This document shows positions 25,676-34,157 of a stretch of DNA of 64,000 nucleotides, one piece after another. Source of the DNA: Pseudomonadota bacterium (GTDB lineage Bacteria; Pseudomonadota; Alphaproteobacteria; Rhizobiales; Xanthobacteraceae); the NCBI GenBank assembly GCA_023387735.1, contig JAEWHP010000007.1, forward strand, positions 35,559 to 99,558. The letters are read 5' to 3'. Each line of letters begins with the position of its first letter. Position 1 is the stretch's first letter. The notes under the pieces were generated by a model that saw nothing but the letters and a program-made list of their open reading frames with translations, had not been told where the DNA came from and did not search any database. The translations under genes and the position numbers were made by a program.

Positions 25676-26141
25676 TGCAGTCGTTCGACCTGGCTTGCGA
25701 CTTGGCTCGTCGCTGGAACGTTTCCGATGCTCGCAGCGTTGCCGAGAAGCTCAGCCGGAGAGGGGAGGCAAGACATATCCGCAAGCTCCGCTTCTCTAAA
25801 CTAATATTTTTAGAATCTAAGGTTTGAGTCTAAGTGACCGTGATTATGACTCACACAAAACGATCCTGCATGTTTGCGGGACTTGTTCACAATCCTCCCC
25901 ATTTTTGGCCGAACGCTGCGCTGTCCCGATAACGCCACGCGCATCAATCGCTTGCGCCGTCTCATGATCAGCTTATGAAGAGACAAATCCACACCTTCCC
26001 ACTATCATGATGTCGGGCCGGCGGATTTGTCCTCGCGGGAGGCCCTGTGAAGAAAGTCCGGGTTATCCCTGAGGGGGCGACCCTGGACCTGAAATCTTGG
26101 TTAAGCTCCACAGGGATTCACAAGGATACACAGGGGTATTG
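25676..26141. other. Candidate chromosomal replication origin (hemJ-ppsR intergenic region)
   Basis: 466 bases without a convincing gene. It is bounded by leftward hemJ-rho-mnmE-mnmG-rsmG-parAB and rightward ppsR-maf-coaE-dnaQ, the layout reported around the Caulobacter and Rickettsia origins (Cori next to the ppsR homologue RP001). Contents: an AT-rich patch (about 25794-25835); TTNTNCACA matches at 25883-25891 (TTGTTCACA) and, on the minus strand, at 26046-26054 (TTCTTCACA); AAATCCACA at 25985-25993; an IHF-like core ATCAATCGCTTG at 25943-25954; and three tandem TNCACA 10-mers at 26107-26136. None of the DnaA boxes is a perfect TTATCCACA. Assignment rests on synteny plus these motifs and was not tested. 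Confidence 0.6.
26107..26136 (+). repeat. Three 10-base direct repeats TNCACARGGR
   Basis: TCCACAGGGA, TTCACAAGGA and TACACAGGGG occur back to back (26107-26116, 26117-26126, 26127-26136). The period equals about one helical turn, and each unit carries the CACA core found in DnaA boxes. The last unit also provides the AGGGG ribosome binding site of ppsR. Confidence 0.75.
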
Positions 26142-26981
26142 GTGCCCACGACCGGCAACTATTTTCATCTTCATCTGGTGTCCGACTCGACCGGCGAGAC
26201 GCTGATCACGGTGGCACGCGCGGTCGCTGCGCAATACGCCAATGTGACGGCGGTCGAACACGTCTATCCGCTGGTGCGCAGTCAGAAGCAGCTCGATCGC
26301 GTGCTCGCCGAGATCGAGGAGGCACCGGGCATCGTTCTCTTTACGCTGCTGGAAAAAGACCTGGTCGGCCGGCTGGAGAACAAGTGCAGGGAAATCAATA
26401 TCCCGAGCCTGTCGATCATCGGCCCGGTGATGCAATTGTTCGAGGCCTATCTCGGCGCGGCCACGACGGGACGCGTCGGCGCGCAGCACGTCCTTAACGC
26501 GGAGTACTTCAAGCGCATCGACGCGCTGAACTACACCATGATGCATGATGACGGCCAGCACGTCGAAGGCCTCGAAGATGCGGACGTGGTTCTGGTTGGC
26601 GTCTCCCGCACATCGAAGACACCGACCTCGATCTATCTCGCCAACCGCGGCGTCCGCACCGCGAACGTGCCGCTGGTGCCGGGCATTCCGCTGCCGCATC
26701 AGTTGGAGACTTTGAAGAAGCCGCTGGTCGTCAGCCTGCATGCGACGCCGGAGCGGTTGATCCAGGTGCGCCAGAACCGTTTGCTGAGCATGGGCTCCGA
26801 TACCGGCAATGATGACTACATTGATCGCCAGGCGGTGGCGGATGAAGTGGCCCATGCGCGCCGTTTGAGCGCCAAATTCAGCTGGGCGCAGCTCGACGTG
26901 ACGCGTCGTTCGATCGAGGAAACTGCGGCTGCGGTGCTGAAACTGTTCTCCGACCGCCAGCGCCAGCGGCTTCCCGAATGA
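26142..26981 (+). CDS. ppsR: Pyruvate, phosphate dikinase / PEP synthase regulatory protein
   Basis: DUF299-family bifunctional ADP-dependent kinase and Pi-dependent pyrophosphorylase that switches PPDK or PEP synthase off and on, 279 residues from GTG at 26142 (AGGGG five bases upstream). A TTG at 26097 is in frame but would add a 15-residue non-family segment. The P-loop-like GVSRTSKT is at 153-160, and NYFHLHLVSDSTGET is the conserved N-terminus. This is the RP001-type gene that borders the origin in Caulobacter and Rickettsia, and the first gene of the rightward ppsR-maf-coaE-dnaQ run. Confidence 0.92.
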   Translation: MPTTGNYFHLHLVSDSTGETLITVARAVAAQYANVTAVEHVYPLVRSQKQLDRVLAEIEEAPGIVLFTLLEKDLVGRLENKCREINIPSLSIIGPVMQLFEAYLGAATTGRVGAQHVLNAEYFKRIDALNYTMMHDDGQHVEGLEDADVVLVGVSRTSKTPTSIYLANRGVRTANVPLVPGIPLPHQLETLKKPLVVSLHATPERLIQVRQNRLLSMGSDTGNDDYIDRQAVADEVAHARRLSAKFSWAQLDVTRRSIEETAAAVLKLFSDRQRQRLPE

Positions 26982-26991
26982 TGTATTCGCG

Positions 26992-27600
26992 ATGACCATC
27001 TGGCGTGGAAAGCATCCGCTGATTTTGGCCTCGAAGAGCCGCGCTCGGCAAACGCTGCTCGCCAATGCAGCGATTCCGTTCGATGCGATGCCTGCCGATG
27101 TCGATGAACGCGCGCTGCAAAAAAACTCCGGCCTTTCGTCGCCGGGCGAGATCGCAGGTCTGCTGGCGCGCGAGAAGGCGTTGTTCGTGTCGTCGAACAA
27201 TCCCGGACGTCACGTCGTCGGTGCCGATCAGACCCTGGCGCTCGGAACAAGAATGTTCAGCAAGCCGGCGGGGCGTGCGCAGGCTGCGGATCAGTTGCGG
27301 CTGCTTGCCGGCGGCACGCATGAACTGCACTCCGCAATTGCGGTTGCCCGCGACGGCAAGGTTTTGTTTGCCGAGGTCAGCGTCGCCCGAATGACGGTGC
27401 GGCGTTTGAACGAAAGCGAGATCGAGGCCTATCTGGATGAGGCAGGGGAGGCGGTCACGACCAGCGTCGGCGCCTATCAGCTCGAAGGGCTCGGGGTGCA
27501 TCTGTTCGAGCGCATCGAGGGCGACCATTTCACCATTCTCGGCCTGCCGCTGTTGCCGCTGCTTGCATTCCTGCGCGAGCAGGGGCTACTCGGTGTCTGA
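26992..27600 (+). CDS. Maf-family nucleotide pyrophosphatase
   Basis: 202-residue Maf/Ham1-fold protein that hydrolyses non-canonical or modified nucleoside triphosphates; some members restrain septation. The motifs LILASKSRARQTLL (the usual SxSPRR variant is degenerate here), VDERAL, VVGADQTLALG with the catalytic Asp, and SVGAYQLEGLG are visible. Starts 10 bases after ppsR and precedes coaE by 30 bases. Which Maf subclass (UTP/dTTP or m7GTP) is not decidable by eye. Confidence 0.9.
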   Translation: MTIWRGKHPLILASKSRARQTLLANAAIPFDAMPADVDERALQKNSGLSSPGEIAGLLAREKALFVSSNNPGRHVVGADQTLALGTRMFSKPAGRAQAADQLRLLAGGTHELHSAIAVARDGKVLFAEVSVARMTVRRLNESEIEAYLDEAGEAVTTSVGAYQLEGLGVHLFERIEGDHFTILGLPLLPLLAFLREQGLLGV

Positions 27601-27630
27601 AACGATGCGCAGAAAAATGCTGATTCCAAA

Positions 27631-28230
27631 ATGCTAGTTCTTGGTCTCACCGGCTCGATCGGCATGGGCAAGTCCACGACGGGGAAACTGTTCGTGGAGG
27701 CCGGCGTGCCGCTCTATGACGCCGACGCGGAAGTCCACAAGCTCTACGAGGGCGCGGCGGCCCCGGCAATCGAGGCGGCCTTTCCCGGTACCACGTCGAA
27801 TGGAAAGGTGGATCGGCAAAAGCTCAGCGAGCGCGTGGTGCACGATCCCGCGGCGATGAAGCTGCTTGAGCAGATCGTCCATCCCATGCTCGGCGCCGGC
27901 CGGCAAAAATTCTTCGAGGAGGCCGAACGCGCCGGCACCCCCGTCGTCGTGGTCGACGTTCCCTTGCTGTATGAAACCGGCGGCGAAAAGCGGGTGGACG
28001 CGGTGGTGGTGGTGACGACGTCGCCGGAACTGCAGCGGGAGCGCGTGCTGGCGCGCGGCACGATGGATGCCGCAAAACTCGATTCCATCATTGCGCGGCA
28101 GACACCGGACGCTGAAAAGCGCAAGCGGGCCGATTTCGTCGTGGATACCTCGCACGGGCTCGACCCGGTGCGTGCGCAAATCAAGGATATTCTGGCCGAG
28201 GTCGTTAAGATGCCGCAGCGGCGGACCTGA
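27631..28230 (+). CDS. coaE: Dephospho-CoA kinase
   Basis: Last step of coenzyme A synthesis: ATP-dependent phosphorylation of the 3'-hydroxyl of dephospho-CoA, 199 residues. Walker A GSIGMGKS is at 8-15, DADAEVHKLYEG gives the substrate-binding DAD, and VVVDVPLLYETGGEKRVD plus RQTPDAEKRKRADFVVDTS give the lid and adenine-binding blocks. Placed between maf and dnaQ, as in many alphaproteobacteria. Confidence 0.96.
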   Translation: MLVLGLTGSIGMGKSTTGKLFVEAGVPLYDADAEVHKLYEGAAAPAIEAAFPGTTSNGKVDRQKLSERVVHDPAAMKLLEQIVHPMLGAGRQKFFEEAERAGTPVVVVDVPLLYETGGEKRVDAVVVVTTSPELQRERVLARGTMDAAKLDSIIARQTPDAEKRKRADFVVDTSHGLDPVRAQIKDILAEVVKMPQRRT

Positions 28231-28260
28231 TTCGCCGAGCTTCCGGATCATCTGACGTTC

Positions 28261-28959
28261 ATGCGCGAAATCGTTCTCGATACCGAAACCACCGGCCTCG
28301 ATCCGCTGCGCGGCGACCGGCTCGTCGAAATCGGCTGCATCGAGATCTTCAACCGCATGCCGACCGGGCAGACCTTTCACCGCTACATCAACCCCGAGCG
28401 CGACATGCCGGCGGAAGCGTTTGCGGTGCATGGGCTGTCCAGCGAATTTCTCGCCAGCAAGCCGCTGTTCACGGAAGTGGTGGAAGAGTTCCTGGAATTC
28501 ATCGGCGATGCGCCGCTGGTGATTCACAACGCCTCGTTCGACGTCAGCTTCATCAATGCCGAACTCGACCGCATCAAGCGGCAGCCGATACTGCGCGAGC
28601 GGCTGGTCGATACGCTTTTGTTGGCCCGTCGCAAGCATCCGGGCGTGTCAAACCGGCTGGACGATCTCTGCTCGCGCTATTCGATCGACAATTCCCGCCG
28701 CACCAAGCACGGCGCGTTGCTCGACGCCGAGCTGCTCGCCGAGGTCTATATCGACCTGATCGGGGCGCGGCAGTCGCAACTGATCCTGGCCTCGGAAATC
28801 CGTACCGAGCAGAGCGGAATTGGCGAAACGGCGCGTCGGCAGCGGGAAGTGCCGCTGGCCGCCAGGGTCACCGATGAGGACCGTGCGGCGCATCGCGCCT
28901 TCATCGCCACGCTGGGCGACAAGCCGATCTGGAGCGATTTTCTGCCGGCCGCCGGCTAA
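28261..28959 (+). CDS. dnaQ: DNA polymerase III subunit epsilon (proofreading exonuclease)
   Basis: 3'-5' exonuclease of the replicative polymerase, 232 residues, DEDDh family. Exo I DTETTGLD holds catalytic D7 and E9, Exo II is NASFDVSFINAEL, and Exo III is KHGALLDAELLAEVY with the general-base His. The short C-terminal tail includes the probable alpha-subunit contact. It ends 73 bases before the convergent secB. Position next to maf and coaE reinforces the origin-proximal synteny. Confidence 0.96.
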   Translation: MREIVLDTETTGLDPLRGDRLVEIGCIEIFNRMPTGQTFHRYINPERDMPAEAFAVHGLSSEFLASKPLFTEVVEEFLEFIGDAPLVIHNASFDVSFINAELDRIKRQPILRERLVDTLLLARRKHPGVSNRLDDLCSRYSIDNSRRTKHGALLDAELLAEVYIDLIGARQSQLILASEIRTEQSGIGETARRQREVPLAARVTDEDRAAHRAFIATLGDKPIWSDFLPAAG

Positions 28960-29032
28960 CGGATAACGCTGCACCCGCCCCCACGCTACTTTGCATGGGG
29001 TTGTTTTCGCGATTTTGGCTCCGCGGTGTGCG

Positions 29033-29521
29033 TCAGCTCGGCTTTGCGCCCGAAGCGGCCTGCGCAGCAGCCTGTCGCTCCATGTTCTGGCGGTACAGGC
29101 CGACGAAATCGACCGGATCCAGCATCAGCGGCGGGAAGCCGCCGTCCCGTACCGCGGTCGCAATGATTTCGCGCGCAAACGGGAACAGCAGCCGCGGGCA
29201 TTCGATCATGACCAGCGGATGCAGGTTTTCCTGCGGCACATTGACGATGCGGAACACGCCGGCATAGGCGAGCTCGAAGCTGAACATAAGCTTGCCGGCG
29301 TTTTCGGCCTTGCCCTCGATGGAAAGCGTCACTTCGAACTCGTTTTCCGCGAGATTGTTCGCGGCAACATTGATCTGGATGTTGATGTTCGGCTGCTGCT
29401 GTTGCGGCGCCAGGGAGGAGGGTGCGTTCGGGTTTTCGAACGAAAGGTCCTTGGTGTACTGCGCCAGAACGTTCAGCTGGGGAGGGGCCTGCTCGGGAGG
29501 CGCGCCGTTGCCGTTGGTCAT
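29033..29521 (-). CDS. secB: Protein-export chaperone SecB
   Basis: Cytoplasmic tetrameric chaperone that delivers unfolded preproteins to SecA, 162 residues. Conserved VLAQYTKDLSFENPNAP, a Gln/Asn-rich loop, the beta-sheet region GKLMFSFELAYAGVF, and FPFAREIIATAVRDGGFPPLMLDPVDFVGLY. A roughly 15-residue Pro/Gln-rich N-terminal tail and the C-terminal SGAKPS are usual in Rhizobiales. It faces timA across a 449-base gap. Confidence 0.97.
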   Translation of the reverse strand: MTNGNGAPPEQAPPQLNVLAQYTKDLSFENPNAPSSLAPQQQQPNINIQINVAANNLAENEFEVTLSIEGKAENAGKLMFSFELAYAGVFRIVNVPQENLHPLVMIECPRLLFPFAREIIATAVRDGGFPPLMLDPVDFVGLYRQNMERQAAAQAASGAKPS

Positions 29522-29970
29522 GAAACTCTCTCCTGAAGCTTGGCGAGCGCAGCCCGGATCTCGTCTGAATTCGCTCGATGGACCGAAAAGCCTTTTCCGG
29601 GCGAGTGGCTATCATAGCCCCGGCTCGTTCCACAAGGACGACGGGGGGTTGCGCCGTACCGGAGCGGCTTCGAAATGTGGCCGATATGCCTAATATCGGC
29701 CCGCCGGGCGCCCGGAGCTTACTCTAAATTATTGAAGATGCGTGATTTCCGGACAGGATCGGGTTTCCCCTTGGCCCCAAAACGCGCTACAATTTCACCC
29801 GCGCCAAAACGCGCCATTGGCCCGGCGCAGTTTCATGCCTACATGCGGAAGACTCAAATCGGTGATGTAACTCTACCGTTCCCGGAGAAATCTCACAAAG
29901 GGGCTTCTCTCCAGGGAACGCGCGACCGTCGGGCCCGTTGCCGGCGTTAGAACCAGAAAGCGAATTCGAC
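29522..29970. other. secB-timA divergent intergenic region
   Basis: 449 bases between divergent genes; I see no convincing small gene. It contains one perfect 9-bp hairpin (arms 29679-29687 and 29693-29701, 5-base loop GCCTA) without a T tract, and an AT-richer stretch near 29720-29760. Both promoters should lie here, but none is clear by eye. Confidence 0.5.
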
Positions 29971-30678
29971 GTGGATATTTACACCATCATCTTCCTGGCG
30001 CTGGCGGTCTTCATTTTCCTGCGCCTGCGCAGCGTCCTCGGACAACGGACCGGCAGCGAACGGCCGCCCTACGATCGCGCCGCGCCGAACGTCCTGCAGC
30101 GCACGCAGGACAATAACAACGTCGTCCCGATGCCGGGCACGGTGATCGATCAGACGCCGCTGGCGCCGACCGCCGACGCCGCGCCGCAGGCCGATCGCTG
30201 GAAGGGCATTGCCGAGCAGGGCACGCCGCTTGCGGCCGGGCTCGACGCCATTGTCGCCCAGGACTCCTCGTTCGACCCCCGGCACTTCATCTCGGGTGCC
30301 CGCAGCGCCTATGAGATGATCGTGCTCGCCTTCGCCAATGGCGATCGCCGCGCGCTGAAAGATCTGCTGTCGAGCGAGGTCTATGAGAGCTTTGAGGCCG
30401 TGATCAAGGATCGCGAGAAGCACGAGCAGAAAACCGAAACGCGGTTTGTCTCGATCGACAAGGCTGAACTCGTGAGTGCGGAAGCCCGCGACCGCGCGGC
30501 GCAGCTCACGGTCCGTTTCGTGTCGCAGATGATCTCGGTCACCCGCGACAAGGCCGGCACCATTGTCGATGGCAACCCCGATAAGGTCGCCGATATCACC
30601 GATGTCTGGACATTCGCCCGCGACACGAGTTCCCGCGATCCGAACTGGAAGCTGGTTGGCACCGGAAGCGCCGCGTAA
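29971..30678 (+). CDS. Tim44-like adaptor protein (TimA family)
   Basis: 235 residues from a GTG at 29971; the frame upstream is non-family. One N-terminal membrane helix (about 4-20, IYTIIFLALAVFIFL) and a linker rich in Pro/Ala are followed by a C-terminal Tim44/MBA1-like domain (about 95-230), with FISGARSAYEMIVLAFANGDRRALKDLLS and VTDVWTFARDTSS-type segments. Alphaproteobacterial TimA proteins are relatives of the mitochondrial import motor subunit; their bacterial role is little known. Its end overlaps the probable mltA start. Confidence 0.85.
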   Translation: MDIYTIIFLALAVFIFLRLRSVLGQRTGSERPPYDRAAPNVLQRTQDNNNVVPMPGTVIDQTPLAPTADAAPQADRWKGIAEQGTPLAAGLDAIVAQDSSFDPRHFISGARSAYEMIVLAFANGDRRALKDLLSSEVYESFEAVIKDREKHEQKTETRFVSIDKAELVSAEARDRAAQLTVRFVSQMISVTRDKAGTIVDGNPDKVADITDVWTFARDTSSRDPNWKLVGTGSAA

Positions 30679-32185
30679 AACGCGAAGCCTTGCAGGGCTT
30701 GCGTTTGGCGCGATCGCTTTCGCGTTGTCGATTGCTCCGCTGGATGCTTCGGCGCGCCAGTCGCGTACGCACAAGCACTCATCCCCGGCGCCTGCCGTCC
30801 GTCACCTCCCGTACCCCGATCTGGAATTGCCGCTCCAGATCAACGGCGGCCAATACGCGCCGGTCGCCTGGTCCGATATCGCGGGCTGGAACGAGGACGA
30901 TCACCTCGCCGCCTACAACGCGTTTCGCGTGAGCTGCAAGCCGATCGCGGCCCAAACCAGGCCGCCCGCCGATCCGAAGGCGCTCGGCACGTCGCTGCGT
31001 GATCCCTGCCTGATCGCCAGGGGCCTCGAGCTGACCGACAGCGCCAAGGCGAAGGCATTTTTCGAGATGAGCTTTCTACCCTTGCGCATCTCGCGGCTCG
31101 GCGAGGGCGAGGGGTTCGTCACCGGCTATTACGAGCCGATTGTCGACGGTTCGCTGGAGCAGAACGAAGTCTATAATGTGCCGGTCTATCGCCGGCCTTC
31201 CAACCTTTTCGTTCGAGGCACCAGACAAAGCTCTGTAGGGCTTCCCAACAAGGGCCAGGTGTTTCGCAAGATCGGCCGTCGCAAGCTGGTGCCGTATTAC
31301 GACCGCGGCGAAATCGAGGATGGTGCGATCGAGGGCCGTGGCCTCGAGATCTGCTGGCTGAGGGAGCAGACCGATCTGCTGTTCTCGCAGATCCAGGGTT
31401 CGGCCCGCGTGCTTCTCCCCGATGGCTCGACGATCCGCATCAATTACGATGCGCATAATGGCTACCCCTATACACCGGTCGGCCGCATCCTGATCGAACG
31501 CAACATCATCCCCAGGGATCAGATGTCGATGCAGAAGATCCGGGAATGGATGGAGCAGAATCCGGAAGGCGCCAACGAATTGCGGCGGCAGAACAAGTCC
31601 TACGTCTTCTTCCGCGAGGTGCAGCTTTCCGACAAGGACGAGGCGGTCGGCGCGCAGGGCGTGCCGCTGACGCCAGGCCGATCGATCGCCGTCGACAAGG
31701 CGTTGCATGTCTACGGCACGCCGTTCTTCATCGAGGGAGAACTGCCGATCGAATCGGATCGATCGAAGACGCCGTTCCGGAGGTTGATGATCGGGCAGGA
31801 CACCGGCTCCGCGATCGTCGGGCCCGCGCGCGCCGATCTGTATTTCGGCGCCGGCGCGGAGGCGGGCAAGGTTTCCGGCCGCATCCGCCACAATGCACGC
31901 TTCGTCATCCTGGTCCCGAAGAGTCTCGATCCGTCTGCGCGCGGCCGCAAGTTGCCGGTGCCGGACGAGCGGCCGTCGGAGAAGATCGCAAGGCTGTTTC
32001 CGCAGACCAATGCGATGAAGGATTCGGCCAGGGAATTGAAGGGCGTTGAGAAACCTGAGGTCACTGCCGCCATCCAGGCCGAGGCCGCAAAGGTGGTGCC
32101 GCTGCCTGAACCACGGCCCGCCATCGCGCCGGTTTCGGCAAAGCCCCCGCAGCGCCTACTCCGCCGCCATCGCTACCACAGATGA
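30656..32185 (+). CDS. mltA: Membrane-bound lytic transglycosylase A
   Basis: Lytic murein transglycosylase of the MltA family, 509 residues. Start uncertain: TTG at 30656, preceded by GGAAG, gives a protein beginning with a good signal peptide (LAGLAFGAIAFALSIAPLDASA). Earlier in-frame ATGs at 30563, 30569 and 30602 lie deep inside timA. Family blocks are GYYEPIVDGS, FSQIQGSARVLLPDGS, the 3D domain VDKALHVYGTPFFIEGELP and GQDTGSAIVGPARADLYFG with the catalytic Asp. A Pro-rich C-terminal tail is followed by smr with a 4-base overlap. Confidence 0.9.
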   Translation: MAPEAPRKTRSLAGLAFGAIAFALSIAPLDASARQSRTHKHSSPAPAVRHLPYPDLELPLQINGGQYAPVAWSDIAGWNEDDHLAAYNAFRVSCKPIAAQTRPPADPKALGTSLRDPCLIARGLELTDSAKAKAFFEMSFLPLRISRLGEGEGFVTGYYEPIVDGSLEQNEVYNVPVYRRPSNLFVRGTRQSSVGLPNKGQVFRKIGRRKLVPYYDRGEIEDGAIEGRGLEICWLREQTDLLFSQIQGSARVLLPDGSTIRINYDAHNGYPYTPVGRILIERNIIPRDQMSMQKIREWMEQNPEGANELRRQNKSYVFFREVQLSDKDEAVGAQGVPLTPGRSIAVDKALHVYGTPFFIEGELPIESDRSKTPFRRLMIGQDTGSAIVGPARADLYFGAGAEAGKVSGRIRHNARFVILVPKSLDPSARGRKLPVPDERPSEKIARLFPQTNAMKDSARELKGVEKPEVTAAIQAEAAKVVPLPEPRPAIAPVSAKPPQRLLRRHRYHR

Positions 32186-32787
32186 AGCGACGGACGTCGA
32201 GTTCGATCCCCGAATTGCCAGTGCCGACGCGGCGCAAGCGCGGCCTGAGCGAAGAGGAACGCGCGCTGTGGGAAAGCGTCGCCAAGCAGGTCAAGCCGCT
32301 GCGCAAGCGGCATCGCCTGAAGTCTTCAGTCGCGTCGGCGGCAACTGAACCGAATGCCACGCCGAAGCCAGCTGCCTCGCCCAAGCACCCAGCCAGGCAC
32401 CCCGCGCCGCCGCGGATCATTGTCCCGTCGAAGCCGGAGCCGCCGCCGCTGGCGCCGATCGGCCGCCGCGAGCGGTCGCATCTGTCGCGCGGCCGCAAGG
32501 AGATCGATGCCCGGCTCGACTTGCACGGCATGACGCAGACGAGGGCGCACCGCGCGCTGTTCGGCTTTCTGCAGCGCGCCCATCATGACGGCTTGACCTT
32601 CGTGCTCATCATCACCGGCAAGGGCAAGATCGGGTCCGAATCCGAACGCGGCGTGCTGCGCCGCCAGGTGCCGCAATGGCTGGGACTGCCGGAATTCCGC
32701 GCGCTGGTGGTCGGCTTCGAGGAAGCCCATATCGGCCATGGCGGCGAGGGCGCCTTGTACGTCCGGGTGCGCCGAGCCCGATTCTAG
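32182..32787 (+). CDS. Smr-domain protein
   Basis: 201-residue protein with a C-terminal Smr (small MutS-related) domain at about 105-200: RLDLHGMTQTRAHRALFGFL and the GKGKIGSESERGVLRR block. Smr domains are nicking nucleases or nucleic-acid-binding modules; in bacteria they act in ribosome rescue (SmrB) or remain uncharacterised. The N-terminal half is Lys/Arg- and Pro-rich and probably disordered. Its start overlaps the mltA stop by 4 bases. Confidence 0.85.
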   Translation: MKRRTSSSIPELPVPTRRKRGLSEEERALWESVAKQVKPLRKRHRLKSSVASAATEPNATPKPAASPKHPARHPAPPRIIVPSKPEPPPLAPIGRRERSHLSRGRKEIDARLDLHGMTQTRAHRALFGFLQRAHHDGLTFVLIITGKGKIGSESERGVLRRQVPQWLGLPEFRALVVGFEEAHIGHGGEGALYVRVRRARF

Positions 32788-32803
32788 AACGGGCGCAGCT
32801 CCG

Positions 32804-34105
32804 CTACAGGATGAACCGGCTGAGGTCGGCGTTCTTGGCGAGGTCACCGACGTGCTTCTGCACGTAGTCGGCATCGACCTTGATGGTTTCGCCGTGGCGA
32901 TCCGGCGCGGCAAACGAGATGTCGTCGAGCACGCGCTCCATCACGGTCTGCAGGCGCCGCGCACCGATATTCTCCACCGTCGAATTGACGGCGACCGCGA
33001 CATCGGCCAGCGCGTCGATCGCGCCGTCGGTGATGTCGAGCGTGACGCCTTCGGTCTGCATCAGCGCGACATATTGCTTGATCAGCGACGCCTCCGGCTC
33101 GGTCAGGATGCGGCGCATGTCGTCGCGCGTCAGCGCTTCCAGTTCGACACGGATCGGCAGCCGTCCCTGCAACTCCGGCAACAGGTCCGAGGGCTTTGCG
33201 ATATGGAACGCGCCGGAGGCGATGAACAGGATGTGGTCGGTCTTGACCGCGCCGTGCTTGGTCGAGACCGTGGTGCCTTCGATCAGCGGCAGCAGGTCGC
33301 GCTGCACGCCCTCGCGCGAGACGTCGCCGCCGCTGCGGCCGTCGCGCACGCAGATCTTGTCGATCTCGTCAAGGAACACGATGCCGTTGTTCTCGACCGC
33401 GTTGATGGCTTCCAGTACCAGCTGGTCGCTGTCCAGGAGCTTGTCGGACTCCTCGTTGACGAGAATCTCGTGCGAGCCTTCGACGGTCAGCCGGCGGGTC
33501 TTGGTTCGTCCGCCCATCTTGCCGAAGATATCGCCGATCGAGATTGCGCCCATCTGCGCGCCGGGCATGCCCGGAATCTCGAACATCGGCATGCCGCCGG
33601 ACGATTGCGTCTCGACCTCGATTTCCTTGTCGTTGAGTTCGCCGGCGCGCAGCTTCCTGCGGAAGGAATCGCGGGTGGCCGGACTCGAGCCGGGACCGAC
33701 CAGCGCATCCAGCACGCGTTCCTCGGCGGCCTGCTGCGCGCGCGCCTGCACGTCCTTGCGCTTGCGTTCGCGCACCTGGATGATCGCGACCTCGACGAGG
33801 TCGCGGATGATCTGCTCGACGTCGCGGCCGACATAGCCGACTTCGGTAAATTTGGTTGCTTCGACCTTGAGGAAGGGCGCGGCGGCGAGCTTCGCCAGCC
33901 GCCGCGCGATCTCGGTCTTGCCGACGCCGGTCGGCCCGATCATCAGGATATTTTTCGGCAGCACCTCTTCGCGCAAGCTGCCGGTCAGCTGCAAGCGCCG
34001 CCAGCGGTTGCGCAGCGCGATCGATACCGCGCGCTTGGCATCGGCCTGGCCGACGATGAAGCGGTCGAGTTCGGAGACGATTTCACGGGGGGAAAAGTCG
34101 GTCAT
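32804..34105 (-). CDS. hslU: HslU, ATPase of the HslVU protease
   Basis: AAA+ unfoldase of the HslVU (ClpYQ) protease, 433 residues. Walker A GPTGVGKT is at 57-64, the intermediate domain follows (about 110-230), Walker B and sensor segments include NGIVFLDEIDKIC, and the C-terminal tail ends SRFIL, which docks into HslV. Transcribed after hslV, a GNAT gene and a DUF2585 gene on the same strand. HslU closes the group 53 bases after the DUF2585 stop. Confidence 0.97.
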   Translation of the reverse strand: MTDFSPREIVSELDRFIVGQADAKRAVSIALRNRWRRLQLTGSLREEVLPKNILMIGPTGVGKTEIARRLAKLAAAPFLKVEATKFTEVGYVGRDVEQIIRDLVEVAIIQVRERKRKDVQARAQQAAEERVLDALVGPGSSPATRDSFRRKLRAGELNDKEIEVETQSSGGMPMFEIPGMPGAQMGAISIGDIFGKMGGRTKTRRLTVEGSHEILVNEESDKLLDSDQLVLEAINAVENNGIVFLDEIDKICVRDGRSGGDVSREGVQRDLLPLIEGTTVSTKHGAVKTDHILFIASGAFHIAKPSDLLPELQGRLPIRVELEALTRDDMRRILTEPEASLIKQYVALMQTEGVTLDITDGAIDALADVAVAVNSTVENIGARRLQTVMERVLDDISFAAPDRHGETIKVDADYVQKHVGDLAKNADLSRFIL

Positions 34106-34157
34106 TTGTTCTAGCTAGGGTTCGAATGCCACGGGGGCAAGGCGTAATGCGAAGGCA

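Noticed and set aside
26040..26085. GAAGAAAGTCCGGG, reminiscent of the RNase P RNA CR-I segment
   Set aside because: Only a short match. The roughly 400-base size, the helices and the CR-V segment of RNase P RNA are absent, and the site overlaps the candidate origin.
28978..29006. Weak CCCCA/TGGGG stem followed by TTGTTTT as a dnaQ terminator
   Set aside because: Only five pairs with an 11-base loop; too weak to call.
32738..34114. 458-residue plus-strand open frame opposite hslU
   Set aside because: Shadow frame; composition is typical of the antisense of AAA+ genes, with no motifs of its own.
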